A stretch of DNA of 64,000 nt from Pseudaquabacterium sp040400895 (GCA_040400895.1 JBBAPL010000010.1:1-64000), one strand, 5' to 3'. Counted from the stretch's first letter, positions 36,201-43,734 are shown. Numbers and translations are program-made. The notes: generated from the letters alone by a model not told the origin.

Positions 36201-38623
36201 GCGCTGAAGCGGCCACCCGGCATGGTCACCGAGGCATTCACCGTCAGCTTGCCACCGTCGGGCGGCTGCGATTCGCCCTCGTTGGGGATGAGCCGTGGCG
36301 AAGCGGCGTCCAGCTGCAGCACGCTGCCGGGGGCCAGCACCAGGGGCTGCGTGATGGTGATGTTGCCGCCGGTCTGGGCCGAGACCGTGGTGAAGCCGGC
36401 ACGGCCCAGTGCCGGCAGGTCCAGCGCCAGCCGTCCAGCCTGCCGCTGCTGGTCGGCTGAGCCGGGGTCAAACGGCGCACCGGGTGCTGGCAGCGCAGCT
36501 GGCACCGGCAGCGCCGCGCCGGGCTGCGCAGCCTCCAGCGTCAATGCACCCTGGAAGCGGAACTGGCTGGCATAGCCCTGTGGCCGACCGAACCAGGCCA
36601 GCCCGGCGTCGGCCGGCCGGCCGAACCAGCCCAGGCCGAAGTTGCCGGTGCGTGCATCGTCGGCCGAGATCTTGACCACCGGCACGGTGCTGAGCAACGC
36701 CGCATCGGTCAGCGTGCCGATCTCCAGCCGCGCGGCCAGCGGGTAGCCAGCGGCAGCCGGGTCGCGCTGGTGCACACCGCGTTGCACCTGTCCGCTGAGC
36801 GTGCCTTGCTGCGCGATGACCGGCGCTGCGAACAGCACCGTGCCAGCGCTGGCGCCCTGCCGGTAGCCGGCCTCGACCGGTGCCGCGCTGTCGGGCAGGT
36901 TGACGACGGCGTCATAGGCGACCCCGGCCTTGGCGGCCCCGATGTCGATCAGGTTGTTGCCCAGCCGCAGCTGGCTGGTGTTGACCTGGCCGCTGGCGAC
37001 GTCCACCCAGCCACCGTCCACAAGGATCTGGCTGCCGGGGCGTTGCAGGATGGCCGCACCGGCCACCACGCTCACCGTGCCGCCGTTGGCATTGACCTCG
37101 CCCAGGCCGAACTGGCGCTGCTGGAGCCAGCCCGACACGTCGGCGATGGCCGTGCCCTTGCGCGCGTCGATCCGGACCTGGGACGCATACAGCGGCGAAT
37201 CGCGCAGTGCCAGGTTGTCGGCCAACTCGGTGCCACGCAGGTCGACGGTCACGATGTTGTTGTCCATCGCCAGCGTGGTGCCACGGCTGCCGGACACATC
37301 CACGACCGAGCCCGCGCCGAAGTCGACCCGCGCGCTGTCGCTGCGCGGGTCGGGCGGGTTGGTGCCCGGCGCCTCGGCGTAGAGGTGCTCAGCCAGCATC
37401 AGCACATTGCCGCCGGGCGCCACGATCTGGGCCCCGGGTTGCAGTTGGATGGACTCGCCGTTGAGCCGCACCAGCGATCGGTTGAAGCCGTTGGTCCCCG
37501 TCACCTTGGCAGGGTCGCCCACGTCGGCGCCAACCCCGGTGATGCTGCCCGGGCCCAGCACCAGCGCACCGGCGCGGGTGGCGCGCAGTTGGTCGCCCTC
37601 GACCACGGCCTGGTCGCGCGCCAGCAGATGGACCGAGCCGTTGAGGTTGACCGAGGTGCTGGCCGAGATGCGGCCGTTCTGGTTGACCGCGTAACCGATC
37701 ATGGTGGCGTTGCCGTGGCCCACGTCGATGCGGCCGGACAAGGCGTTCTCGGCCGTGCCGGCGCCCGCCTGCTGGGCGTCGGCCAGCAGCCCGACGGCCT
37801 GGTCGTTGCGCACCTCCACCAGCAGGCCGCGCAGGCTGGTGCCGGTCTCGGACGTGCGCGGCGCGGCCAGGTAGACCTTGTTGCCGGCGGCCAGCAGTAC
37901 CTGGCCGTCGGGGGCCTGCAGCGTGCCGGCATTGCGCACCTGCGGCGCTGCCAGCAGCACCAGGCCGCCCGGGGCCGCGCCGATCACTGCACCGCCGGTG
38001 GCATCGCCCTCGACCAGCACCGCACCAGGCGCCGTGCCCAATGCCGGATCGGCCCCCAGCACCGGCGCCGTGCCCTTGCGCAGCAGGCCGCCCAACACCC
38101 GGGCTTCATCGAACTTCAGGCTGCTGGCGATCAAGGTGTTGACGTTGACGGTGCCGGTCTTGCCGAAGACGATGCCGTTCGGGTTGTAGAGGTAGACCCG
38201 GCCGTTGGCGTTGAGCACGCCCTCGATCACGGTCTTGTTCTCGAAGGCGCCGCCCGACACCTGGTTGAGCAAGACCGCGTTGGCCGACGGCTGCACGATG
38301 TTGAGCTGGGCCGAGCGGCCGATGTCGAAGGTCTTCCAGTCGACGATGTTGGTGGCATCGGTCTGGGTCAGCGTGGCCGTGGTGCGGCCGGTGACCGGGT
38401 CTTTCACGGCCGGGGTGTAGGTCACCGGCGTGCCGTTGCGCTGGCTGGGCACGCCGGGCAGCGCATGCGCCGGGATGCGCGTGGCAGCTTGCGCCTGCGC
38501 CTGCGCCCGTTCAGCGCCCGCGGCCGCCAGCAAGCCGGCGCCAATCAGCAAGGCCAGACGGCTCAGCGCTGGCGCCTGGCTGCCTGCCCAGGGCGACCGG
38601 GGGAAACGGCGGCGCTGGCGCAT
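27281..38623 (-). CDS. Giant two-partner-secretion exoprotein (filamentous haemagglutinin family)
   Basis: About 3,780 residues. A signal peptide (about 1-46, ending AQAQA) is followed by the TPS secretion domain (about 60-300) with YNPNGIVFG, containing the conserved NPNGI (147-151). Most of the rest is a repetitive beta-helix-forming stretch rich in GG, TLAA and 'LAGTG'-like turns. Near the C-terminus (about 3,400-3,720) is a region matching the DUF3739 pattern seen in haemagglutinin-family proteins (AFRALPAAAQSQYLADHPD, ARFFALLVETGKLGQ). The tail is acidic then basic (DDDEQKKKRKQR). It starts four bases after the tpsB stop. Expected to be exported by the adjacent TpsB and to act as an adhesin or surface fibre. 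No toxin domain is seen at the C-terminus. Confidence 0.94.
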   Translation of the reverse strand: MRQRRRFPRSPWAGSQAPALSRLALLIGAGLLAAAGAERAQAQAQAATRIPAHALPGVPSQRNGTPVTYTPAVKDPVTGRTTATLTQTDATNIVDWKTFDIGRSAQLNIVQPSANAVLLNQVSGGAFENKTVIEGVLNANGRVYLYNPNGIVFGKTGTVNVNTLIASSLKFDEARVLGGLLRKGTAPVLGADPALGTAPGAVLVEGDATGGAVIGAAPGGLVLLAAPQVRNAGTLQAPDGQVLLAAGNKVYLAAPRTSETGTSLRGLLVEVRNDQAVGLLADAQQAGAGTAENALSGRIDVGHGNATMIGYAVNQNGRISASTSVNLNGSVHLLARDQAVVEGDQLRATRAGALVLGPGSITGVGADVGDPAKVTGTNGFNRSLVRLNGESIQLQPGAQIVAPGGNVLMLAEHLYAEAPGTNPPDPRSDSARVDFGAGSVVDVSGSRGTTLAMDNNIVTVDLRGTELADNLALRDSPLYASQVRIDARKGTAIADVSGWLQQRQFGLGEVNANGGTVSVVAGAAILQRPGSQILVDGGWVDVASGQVNTSQLRLGNNLIDIGAAKAGVAYDAVVNLPDSAAPVEAGYRQGASAGTVLFAAPVIAQQGTLSGQVQRGVHQRDPAAAGYPLAARLEIGTLTDAALLSTVPVVKISADDARTGNFGLGWFGRPADAGLAWFGRPQGYASQFRFQGALTLEAAQPGAALPVPAALPAPGAPFDPGSADQQRQAGRLALDLPALGRAGFTTVSAQTGGNITITQPLVLAPGSVLQLDAASPRLIPNEGESQPPDGGKLTVNASVTMPGGRFSAKAVSIDVADGVRFDLAGLWTNDRALAQPARDAVGHLVDPIAKSGGSVALTAASVQLGAHVGMDVSAGAWMNSAGSVDKGKAGTVSMAVTPLDATAKSMDLSTLGWDSGLQLAGLGFGSNGAKDGLLTLVGRHVVIGDVPADKRTVGDVVLAPTLFQQGGFTSYDIGANRDLTVVAGARVQPLASQWVLDNAAERLPSGRMGDVASSKLAPLSGPGLVRQATNLTLRAGVSPAAYGSAATGGLRVLDGSSVVLDPGAALTLRSAGQLEVYGSLNVPAGRMALALTPFATDVVTRSLWLGPAAVLRADGTRERLYTNGQGITTGELLGGGSISLGGTTDRASDGSSLLNPANAFIVVQPGATLSVGGISAYGLTFKSGSGSTSVDRLSSAGGSIDMRSALGMEVYGSLLGGSGGAGASAGSLTLALEADAAVLNVVKSGSVVAKSAATYAGVAGSGSVLATSLADGGFGSLHLRSAGAIGFSLASGDQALSASRSLVLDAPTLLADSAARAAAYDSVLKAMLVELKAADKLAGIKRTADELAEAAAPVARTRLSAAGVWLGTPGTLSLKAPYVQLGDSSAEQTVYPLVQQEDPTATRTALAGNAALTVHAGNIDLQGHGALQGFGTAALTATQNLRLVGVAWSDPQTGAFDGSQRGSFWMKGALELASAQVLPSTLSDFTLAVGSSAQAGSGLLSFAAVGGLPQEPLSAGGSITAWAPRIVQAGRLVAPFGRISLGNTDPAVSDILTTDLRYAAGSLTSVAGHGPVPLGTVSNGSVPTASTWATLLSDGTEVTLRQNPSAEAATPQRALPGKSIISAAGSISTDADAVLDLSGGGSLFAYGFTPGKGGSKDVLSNNTLGTSAAAKTAVFAILPGYAGQLAPLDGTYGIDGGLGTGDAVWLSGMGDLKPGLYTLLPAHYALLPGAYSVTAAPGNRDMAAAANRVRSDGAWLMAGQVANTTDGSVSARSQGFVVAPQSVVRRQSEFTLYDAGSYFSRKAAAAGLSPPELPADAGHVVFASRDETNNALRLQGQVRLGAGPGGLAGTADVAAPKMEIASGGGTGADGVVRLSTGQLAAWQARRLTLGAVHQTVDGQDRLAVPTADLTLVNDQDHPLVAPDVLLAANRTLRLAPQAAVVAEGGNAGQAGALVLPASGAVLRVSTGAATDLQRPPSATGGDGALDIGVGALVAGSGAVQIDALGSVAQAGTIRVGAGGAFTAAAPRITVGDAIPLAVASTTLALDARSLAGLANAETLRLDSRQAPLVVHGQAQVGGEATQHLTLRGSGIAAGGPSAQAIFQGAQLLLQGATAGSDVPAAAPPGGSLTLQGDTLALGTGRVALQGFAQTTLRASSTVRATGQDGVLSTEGDLLLDSPRITTAPGAIGLFQAAGEMRLTSAAGGSGAAARPDLGGGGQLGFEAASIDVQTRIEAPSGRITLAATQQLALQTGVVTAAGAVLQANGVTVYGPGGTVALQAPQITLGAQATVDVSATGADAGRLLIAASNAAGTGGVQFGATLLGAATAANGLGAPVQGQFTLDADNAGLPGAFGALNQRLNQTGFTGARDFRFRHGDAVLDGQDRVVAHDFALVTDRGSITLAGDSVVDASGAKGGSIRLLAGQAAGVAGSGQVTLRDSALLRVDALAAADAGAGATGRGGQVFIGTSAAAGMAPSGPDQGAGLFGLNLAGGRIDAAGALRADGAPRRDGSVTLRAPRLADGSDVAVSVLATTIAPGVTTVIEGVQVYQARTVSEQPDSANNLDATQGGMLYRDAQAFGQQQAAIAARLQRSDVAVRPGIEIRSDQDLTVSVHEFADQAADRGWNLNAWRFAGQPINLTLRAAGNLTVAGSISDGFAKPADARLAMPLWALARGPSADLQLVAGADLQAARTTAVLPAAQLAAGSGNLTLDFAARTPVPADDAPMKEAGGVVLVTPNGQAPVTSSDAPVALVRTGTGRIDAVAGHDLTLAMAKVYVSAAQDETLDQPLVFDKRNSDYTFSQTLFGAALYTAGTPLLPAGAGVLPQNALNTHYGAPARTLAPATFADQGGPITVTAGRNIAGPQNNSANWYQRNWDGTEAYSDDDISLPAVPGSIAPLPRVVPQLVNNWLFRQGRSTTAADGSVAFEMLADQKTTLNTAWWVRPDFFDQGIATLAGGDLTITAGRSIRNLSASVASTGQVAVAGTAATEHGGGDLRVQAGGDIAGGVFYAQKGDLLVRAEGALTAGAWTATGASGAAAGLAPVLALGDARATVLAGRGLALATAFNPTMTEQSVNNLPGMLDPLYAPNGNWDPSYAPKAAFRTTFAQFSNFSTYTPGTSVQLTSLGGDVQLSADASALADAGRNEIPNRFQSLSSAGGFANLYTLLPPTLQAAALGGDVILANGITLSPAAAGQLALTAAGSVRLQNGSGGPLRMLDNDPAAMSTAAAPRVLAKADLEILAGTSTALEAHAAPGLHSADAMPARLTAVTGDVLGDPGAAVSLALPKAALVSAGRDIVDLGLRIQHLANTDQTVLLAGRDVIDSTQSTGLGGFPSTVAHVVGGPGQLLLSAGRHVDLGNGNGVVTRGNLDNVYLPDGGAAIRVVAGGQAPDYAGFVAFAKGYGSAADLGTPADVAALAAYVRAQAAPDALSADKPPAEQVWAAFRALPAAAQSQYLADHPDIAARTGQRAEALATALASRDTGQLDARFFALLVETGKLGQKTADGQVIDSSLRSFDTLISSLFPQAAASGGGDISNFGSQFKTEQGGAIALYAPAGSVFAGLTAGNSQKPSESDTGIFTVRGGAIQGLVREDFLVNKGRVFTLGGGDITLVSQQADIDAGKGAKTAASAPPPLITVDKDGRVTVDVASSISGSGIATLKTRADAAPGDVFAIAPRGVFDAGDAGVRSSGSVLVVAPIVLNAANISAGGAIAGAQVAVAAPSMGAIAAPANAGTKSDDAAKAAANPSAAATALTLTVEALGFGDAASDPGADDDEQKKKRKQR

Positions 38624-38627
38624 GGGG

Positions 38628-40259
38628 TCAGTAGGCCCAGATGGCACGCGCATGCAGACGCAGGGCGCCCTGGCGCGTGGTGTCGCCAGCCACCAGGGCG
38701 CGGGCCAGGTCGGCCTCCACACCCAGGCCGGCCGGCGCGCTCAGGCGCAGGCCCAACCCGGCGCCGCGCAAGGCATGGAAGCCTGGCTGCGGTGCCACCG
38801 CCTGCAAGGTGCGCAGCCGGGCCGCATCGGCGAACAGCACGCCACCGATGCGCCACGCGCTGTTGGCACCACCCAGCGCAACGCGCGGGCTGCGCAGCTC
38901 CAGCGTGCCGCGCAGGCCGCCGTCACCGGCGCGCTCGCCTTCCAGGTAGCCGCGCACGCTGTCGGCGCCACCGGCCACCATCTGCTCGGTGGGCACCAGT
39001 GGGCCGGTGCCGTGTTGCAGGTCCAGCTTGCCGTACACCGCCCATCGGCCCAGCGGCTCGGTGTGGGCCAGGCCGGCGCGCATCGACAGGAAGCTGGCCG
39101 ACGCCCCGATGCGCTTGGCGGCGAAGCGGTCATCCGCGTTGCCCAGCAGGCCCCGGATGCCGGAGGTCAGCGTCACGTCCACCGCGCTCAGGCGGTCGCC
39201 GTCGACCAGGCTGGCGTTGTAGCTGGCCACCAGTGGCACATAGGCGATCGGTGATTCACTGCTGCCGCCGTCACGCACGGTCACGGTCTGGCGGATGTTC
39301 TTGTAGTCCAGCCCGGCCGCCACGCTTTGCGGCGTGTCGCTGCCAGCGCCAAAGGCCTTGCTCCAGCGCAGGCCCAGCGTGTCGGAGTTGCCCAGCAGCC
39401 CCAGGCCCGGCGCATTCGCCAGGCTGGCGAACTGGCTGCGCGAATGCACCGCATAGAGCGACAACACGTCGCCGCCCTGGCCCATCGGCAGCACATAGCT
39501 GAGCGTGGCCACCCGTGCATCGGTCAGCCGTTGCGGCGCTGCCTGCAAGGTCAACGACAGGCTGTGGCGGCGCTGCCACAGGTTGTCATAGCGCAGCGAC
39601 GCCGACAGCCGCGTCGCGGTGGTGTTGGGCGTCTGGCGGTTGCTGAGCTCGACACTGCCATGCAGCGGCAACTGGTCATCGACATCGAGCTGCACCTCGA
39701 CCGTGCCGGGCAAGGCGCCGGCCTTCAGGACCGGCGTCACCCGCGCATCGGCGCCGCGGTTGAGGGCGGCCATCTGGGCCTGCAGCGCCGTGAAGTTGGG
39801 CACAGCACCCTCGGCCAGCTCAGGCACCGCGGCCTTGATCGCGCTGGGCAGCGTGAAGCTGGCACCCTTGACGCGCAGGCGGTCGATCACCCCCTCCACC
39901 ACCTGCAGCGCCACCTCGCCGGTGTCGACCGACTGCTCCGGGATGCTCACCGCCACCGTGAGGTAGCCCGCATCCTGGTAGGCCTTCTCCAGCGCGGCGC
40001 GGGCGGCTTCCACATCGCGCAGCGTCTTGCGCTCGCCCATGTGCGGCGAGACGGCCAACTCGATCGCCAGGGCGGCGAGCACGCTGTTGCCGCTGACCAC
40101 GTACTGGAAGACATCGAAGCGCGGAAGCGTGGCGTCCACCGACGCTGGCGCGGCCTCCGTCGCCGACAGCGCCGGTGCCGCCAGGCCGGCCAACAGCACC
40201 AGGGCGAGGATCGCGGAACGTCCGGGATGGGAATGCGCGGTCACGGCAAGCGTCGTCAT
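38628..40259 (-). CDS. TpsB outer-membrane transporter (ShlB/FhaC/HecB family)
   Basis: About 543 residues: signal peptide (to about 32), POTRA domains (about 47-200; RDVEAARAALEKAYQDAGYL, VALQVVEGVIDRLRVKG) and a 16-strand barrel with the VRGY motif of the L6 loop (435-438), ending in an aromatic residue (RAIWAY). Transports the TpsA partner across the outer membrane. The frame is open to 40400, but the ATG at 40259 gives a proper signal peptide. No Shine-Dalgarno is obvious. It heads the 28-kb minus-strand operon, and an operator-like sequence lies 45 bases upstream. Confidence 0.94.
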   Translation of the reverse strand: MTTLAVTAHSHPGRSAILALVLLAGLAAPALSATEAAPASVDATLPRFDVFQYVVSGNSVLAALAIELAVSPHMGERKTLRDVEAARAALEKAYQDAGYLTVAVSIPEQSVDTGEVALQVVEGVIDRLRVKGASFTLPSAIKAAVPELAEGAVPNFTALQAQMAALNRGADARVTPVLKAGALPGTVEVQLDVDDQLPLHGSVELSNRQTPNTTATRLSASLRYDNLWQRRHSLSLTLQAAPQRLTDARVATLSYVLPMGQGGDVLSLYAVHSRSQFASLANAPGLGLLGNSDTLGLRWSKAFGAGSDTPQSVAAGLDYKNIRQTVTVRDGGSSESPIAYVPLVASYNASLVDGDRLSAVDVTLTSGIRGLLGNADDRFAAKRIGASASFLSMRAGLAHTEPLGRWAVYGKLDLQHGTGPLVPTEQMVAGGADSVRGYLEGERAGDGGLRGTLELRSPRVALGGANSAWRIGGVLFADAARLRTLQAVAPQPGFHALRGAGLGLRLSAPAGLGVEADLARALVAGDTTRQGALRLHARAIWAY

Positions 40260-40303
40260 GGGAGGATCATCGATGGCGGCGATGACGGGACTGTGAATTA
40301 CTC

Positions 40304-40318
40304 GTAAACCGCGTTTTA
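40304..40318. promoter_or_regulatory. Operator-like word upstream of tpsB
   Basis: The word GTAAACCGCGT (40304-40314) is identical to 11620-11630 upstream of the exporter/NRPS operon, and lies 45 bases from the tpsB start versus 43 from the exporter start. It extends here into AAAC-CGC-GTTT symmetry. The surrounding 40260-40403 segment is the probable promoter region. Confidence 0.45.
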
Positions 40319-40403
40319 TGGTTGTTTGTCGGACCACCTTGCCTGAGGGGTATCGGGCCAAGCCAGGCGTGCAACGTGCACACGCAGGCCATCCGGACAA
40401 GAC

Positions 40404-40427
40404 AACGGCCCCTCGAGAGGGGCCGTT
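40404..40427 (-). terminator. Terminator hairpin after the cysteine-rich secreted protein
   Basis: Perfect 11-base arms AACGGCCCCTC (40404-40414) and GAGGGGCCGTT (40417-40427), followed on the minus strand by a moderately T-rich stretch (TTGTCTTGT). It lies 46 bases after the stop at 40473 and separates that gene from the tpsB promoter. Confidence 0.7.
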
Positions 40428-40472
40428 GAGGTCATGCCGCGCAGAACCCGGGCCAGACGGCCCGGAGTCGTA

Positions 40473-42020
40473 TCACAGCTTGACGATCGGCGAGCAGCTG
40501 CTGCCGCCAGCGCGGCTGTACTTGCTCTGCTTGGCAGCCGCGGCATCGGAGGCGTCCGAGTCGAGGTAAGCGATGCCGGCCAGATCGGTCAGCGCCGATG
40601 ACTTGAAGCCGTTGAGCACCGCCAGCACCGTGGCCTTCTTGGCGGCGTTCTTGGCCATGGTGGCCGTCACGTACATGCCTTGCATGACATAGGCAAACGG
40701 GTAGGCGCCGTTGGCGATCTGCGCACGCGTGGCCGCAGCCGTCATGTAGTTGGTGCCATCAAAGTTCGGGCTGACGCCGTCGATCTTGACAAAACGGCCA
40801 TAGGTGCTTTGCTTGCCGCCGCTGCCGGTACCTGCCACGCCGATGGCGTAGTCGGTTGTTGAAGCAATTGCCGTTCTGGCAGCGCTGCTGCTCGCATGGG
40901 ACTGCACGTCCAGCGTGCCGGTCACATCGTCGGTGACATCAGTGCGAATTGCCAGGCCGCCGAGCAAGCCACCGGCCTTGGCCACCAGGGAGTCGATCGA
41001 CTTGGGCACCGCCACTTCAGCGTTGCCGCCGCACTGGCCGTTGACGAAGAAGATGTTGGACGCGGCTTGCGTGCCAGACAGGTCGTCGCGACGGGCCAGC
41101 TTCAGCGTGCCGGTCAGGGTGCTGTCACCGGTCAGGTCGGCGATCGTGGCGATCTTGCCGTTCTTGGCCACCAGGCTGGCATAGTCGGCGCGTGAGATGC
41201 TGGGCTGGCAGGCAGCGGTGTCGATGCCGGTGGTGTAGCAGCTCTCGGCCAGACCGTTCTTCTTCTGCAGCGCGATGTACAGCGGCTGGCTGACGGCCAC
41301 GCCGAACGACTGGAGGAACAGCGGCACCTGGGTCAGGGTCGAGACCTTGTAAGTCGCAGCCGCGTACATGGCGTACAGCTCTTCCGCACGCACGTCGCTC
41401 AGCGCCAGGTCGGCGGTTTGCGTGGTGTGCGAATTGCAGGCCACCTTGATGGCGGTCGAGGTGACACCGGTGGCAGTCGTGCCGCAATGGGTGTTGCGCA
41501 GCGTGCCGCCGGGCGTGAACTGGTCCTTGGCCGGGCCGACGAAGGGCACAGTGGCTTCAGGAATGGCCTTGGCGGGAATCGACTGTTCGCTCAGCTTCGG
41601 GGTCTTGCCCAGCAACTGCGACACACCACCGGCCGAACCGTTGTTGTAGTTGTAGACCACATAAAGCAGTGAGCCGGCGGGGTAGCCGCCGGTGATGGCC
41701 TTGGTCTTGCCCAGGAATGCCTTGACGTTGGCTTTGGTCGGGGTGGCGTTGTCGACGATTTCGATCGGGGTCATCGCCGCCGTGTCGAACACCGTGGCGT
41801 TCAGCACGGTCCCCAAGTTGCTACTTTGGGTCGAGGCACCGCCGATGAACAGCGTGGCCACCGGGGCGCAGTTCACCACCAGTGCTTCGGCCTGCTCGGG
41901 TGTGGTCGGGTTGACGGCACAAGCGGCCGCATTCACGGCCAGCGGGTTGACGGCGGCTTGCGATGCCGTTGCGCACAGCGCCACGCAGGCGCCGGCGATC
42001 AAACGGAAGTTGAAGTTCAT
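40473..42020 (-). CDS. Secreted cysteine-rich protein, binding-protein-like
   Basis: A 515-residue protein with a signal peptide (cleaved near SQAAV) and a good ribosome-binding site (AGAGGA, four bases before ATG 42020). The mature part has LFIGGASTQSSNL near the start and YNYNNGSAGGVSQLL, patterns reminiscent of PstS-like phosphate-binding folds, but the match is loose. It has eight cysteines spread through the chain (for example SCYTTGIDTAAC and SSCSPIVKL at the end), compatible with four disulfides, which fits an exoprotein secreted through a type II machine. It sits just upstream of the TPS operon, with its own terminator. Candidate cargo of the GspD machine; function not established. 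Confidence 0.82.
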   Translation of the reverse strand: MNFNFRLIAGACVALCATASQAAVNPLAVNAAACAVNPTTPEQAEALVVNCAPVATLFIGGASTQSSNLGTVLNATVFDTAAMTPIEIVDNATPTKANVKAFLGKTKAITGGYPAGSLLYVVYNYNNGSAGGVSQLLGKTPKLSEQSIPAKAIPEATVPFVGPAKDQFTPGGTLRNTHCGTTATGVTSTAIKVACNSHTTQTADLALSDVRAEELYAMYAAATYKVSTLTQVPLFLQSFGVAVSQPLYIALQKKNGLAESCYTTGIDTAACQPSISRADYASLVAKNGKIATIADLTGDSTLTGTLKLARRDDLSGTQAASNIFFVNGQCGGNAEVAVPKSIDSLVAKAGGLLGGLAIRTDVTDDVTGTLDVQSHASSSAARTAIASTTDYAIGVAGTGSGGKQSTYGRFVKIDGVSPNFDGTNYMTAAATRAQIANGAYPFAYVMQGMYVTATMAKNAAKKATVLAVLNGFKSSALTDLAGIAYLDSDASDAAAAKQSKYSRAGGSSCSPIVKL

Positions 42021-42199
42021 GGATTCCTCTTGGGGACAAAGACGATGGTGGGTGGCCGCTAAAGAACGGGTGCCGAATGCCCTCGGCGCCCAGTCCACCA
42101 ACAACCATCCTTTCGCCCAGGGTGGCCGGTGTGGCGGCGGTCATTGACTTCCCAGTGTGCGAGCGATGCCCGGCAACTATCAAACTGTTCAATGACTTA

Positions 42200-42223
42200 A
42201 CGCATTGTGGAAATTCAATGCGT
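42200..42223. promoter_or_regulatory. Inverted repeat upstream of the secreted protein
   Basis: Perfect arms ACGCATTG (42200-42207) and CAATGCGT (42216-42223) around eight bases, in the AT-rich region between the LuxR-type gene and the secreted-protein gene. A LuxR-family protein binds sites of this general shape. It is 180 bases from the gene it could control. Confidence 0.4.
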
Positions 42224-42305
42224 CAATTTAACGAGACGAGTCGCACCAATCTTGGGCCCGCTGGCCTACTGGCGTTGGTCCAACCAGACCAATCACGGGC
42301 GCAGT

Positions 42306-43139
42306 TCAGCGCTCGCTGCGGACCAGCAGCCTCAACTCGCGGCAGCGGGTGATCGCCTGCACACGGTTGTGCACATTGAGCTTGCGGAAGATGCGTTGCA
42401 GGTGGTTCTTGACCGTCAGCCGGCTCAGCGACAGGATCAGGCCGATCTCGGGGTTGCTCTTGCCATAGACGACCCAGCTCAGCACCTCCAGCTCACGCTC
42501 GGACAGCGGCACCGCTGGCGGCAGGGGCGGCACGCTGGCGTCGCGGTTGGCCAGCACCCGCAAATAGGCGATGTGCAGCTGGGGCAGCAGCAGCGACAGC
42601 ACGAAGGCGTCACGCGGGTTGGGGTGGTCGGTCATGCCGAACAGCGCAAAGAACGTGGCCCCACCGATGAGCGCACCACTGCCTTGTGCCAGCACGTTGC
42701 GCAGGCCCTGGTCGCGCACGTCGTCGCACAGGGCGTTCCACGCCGGAACGGCCATGCCAGGCGCGGCATCGGGTTGGCCGCTGCCTTGTGCCGTCCCGCC
42801 CATGCTGGCCGCAGGCCGGGGCAGCAGGCAGGCGACGCTGCTTTGGGTGGCACATTGCTGGGCGATGCGCAGCACCAGGCCGTCCACCGGGTCCACCAGG
42901 CTGGCCAGCAAGGCGGGTGCATGGGCCACGCTGTGCAGGTAGTCGGCATGGGTCACACGGCCATGCTCGTTCAGACGCAGACAAACCAGCACCTCATGCG
43001 GCAGCAGCGCGCGCAACGGGCCTTGGGACCAGAGGAAGAATTGACGCAGGCTGTGCACCTCGGTGCCGGCCTGGATGCCACGCAACAAGACGGCGTCTTC
43101 TGCGGGGGTGAGCAACACCAGTTCCTGCATGTGCGGCAC
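42306..43139 (-). CDS. LuxR-family transcriptional regulator (EpsA-like)
   Basis: A 277-residue protein. The N-terminal about 200 residues have no receiver or autoinducer domain that I recognise (MQELVLLTPAEDAVLLRGIQ at the start). The C-terminus carries a LuxR helix-turn-helix (about 212-265; LSERELEVLSWVVYGKSN, LTVKNHLQRIFRKLNVHN). The layout resembles EpsA-type regulators of exopolysaccharide clusters. It is the last gene after the curlin genes, so it could play the role of CsgD for curli. Starts at 43139 and 43130 are both possible. Targets unknown. Confidence 0.88.
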   Translation of the reverse strand: MPHMQELVLLTPAEDAVLLRGIQAGTEVHSLRQFFLWSQGPLRALLPHEVLVCLRLNEHGRVTHADYLHSVAHAPALLASLVDPVDGLVLRIAQQCATQSSVACLLPRPAASMGGTAQGSGQPDAAPGMAVPAWNALCDDVRDQGLRNVLAQGSGALIGGATFFALFGMTDHPNPRDAFVLSLLLPQLHIAYLRVLANRDASVPPLPPAVPLSERELEVLSWVVYGKSNPEIGLILSLSRLTVKNHLQRIFRKLNVHNRVQAITRCRELRLLVRSER

Positions 43140-43392
43140 CTATCTGCGCGCGGCGCGAAACATGGGCCTGCAGCAACGGCTGTGCGGCACTGCCCGTCGA
43201 ACGGGTGGGCCAGCCGGTGGGGCGATGAACATCAGGGAGAGCGCGTTTGCCACTGGAGGTGGTGTGGCGGAAGAACAATGGCGGGCATGCCACTGCCATG
43301 GAAACAGTACCTCTTGCTTGAGCGGTCGGCCACGGGCGGGTGGCGTTGGGCTCAATCGGGGCCGGAAGGGCCCACCAGACCTGCGGAGTCGA

Positions 43393-43734
43393 TCAGCGCT
43401 GGGTGATCAGGGCGACGGCGCCGGTGGTGGCGTTCTGCTGGATGTAGGCGATCGAAGCGGCCGACGTCGAGATTTGCATGATCACGGCCACCGACGACGT
43501 TGCGCCGACCTGGTCGATGAACGCGACGGCGTTTTCGCTGGTGCCGCTCTGGAAGATGATGGCGTTGTTCGAGTCGCTGGCGGCAGCGCCGGCGCTCATG
43601 AATTCCGAGGCGAGGGTTTCCACGGCCGCTTGGTCAATGCTGGTCGACGCGTCGGACAGATCGATGTCGGCGGCAAACGAGGCGCCGGTGGCGACAGTCA
43701 GCGACAGGGCGATGGCGAGGGTTTTGAAGTTCAT
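43393..43734 (-). CDS. Curlin-repeat protein (small subunit)
   Basis: A 113-residue secreted protein: signal peptide (cleaved near SFA|AD), an acidic N-terminus, then five 12-residue curlin-like repeats of the form xxAxIxQxxxxx (NNAIIFQSG, NAVAFIDQVG, SVAVIMQIS, ASIAYIQQN, GAVALITQR). The C-terminal TQR matches the end of E. coli CsgB. Expected to be an amyloid subunit exported through CsgG. It is separated from the next upstream curlin gene by 228 bases containing a candidate promoter, so it may be expressed separately. Confidence 0.8.
   Translation of the reverse strand: MNFKTLAIALSLTVATGASFAADIDLSDASTSIDQAAVETLASEFMSAGAAASDSNNAIIFQSGTSENAVAFIDQVGATSSVAVIMQISTSAASIAYIQQNATTGAVALITQR

Noticed and set aside
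27500..38000. Repetitive DNA that could be taken for a repeat array or CRISPR
   Set aside because: The periodicity is that of a beta-helix protein (degenerate, in frame), with no constant repeats or spacers.
43359..43373. Short hairpin GGGCC-N5-GGCCC after the small curlin gene
   Set aside because: Only five base pairs and no T-run; too weak to call a terminator.
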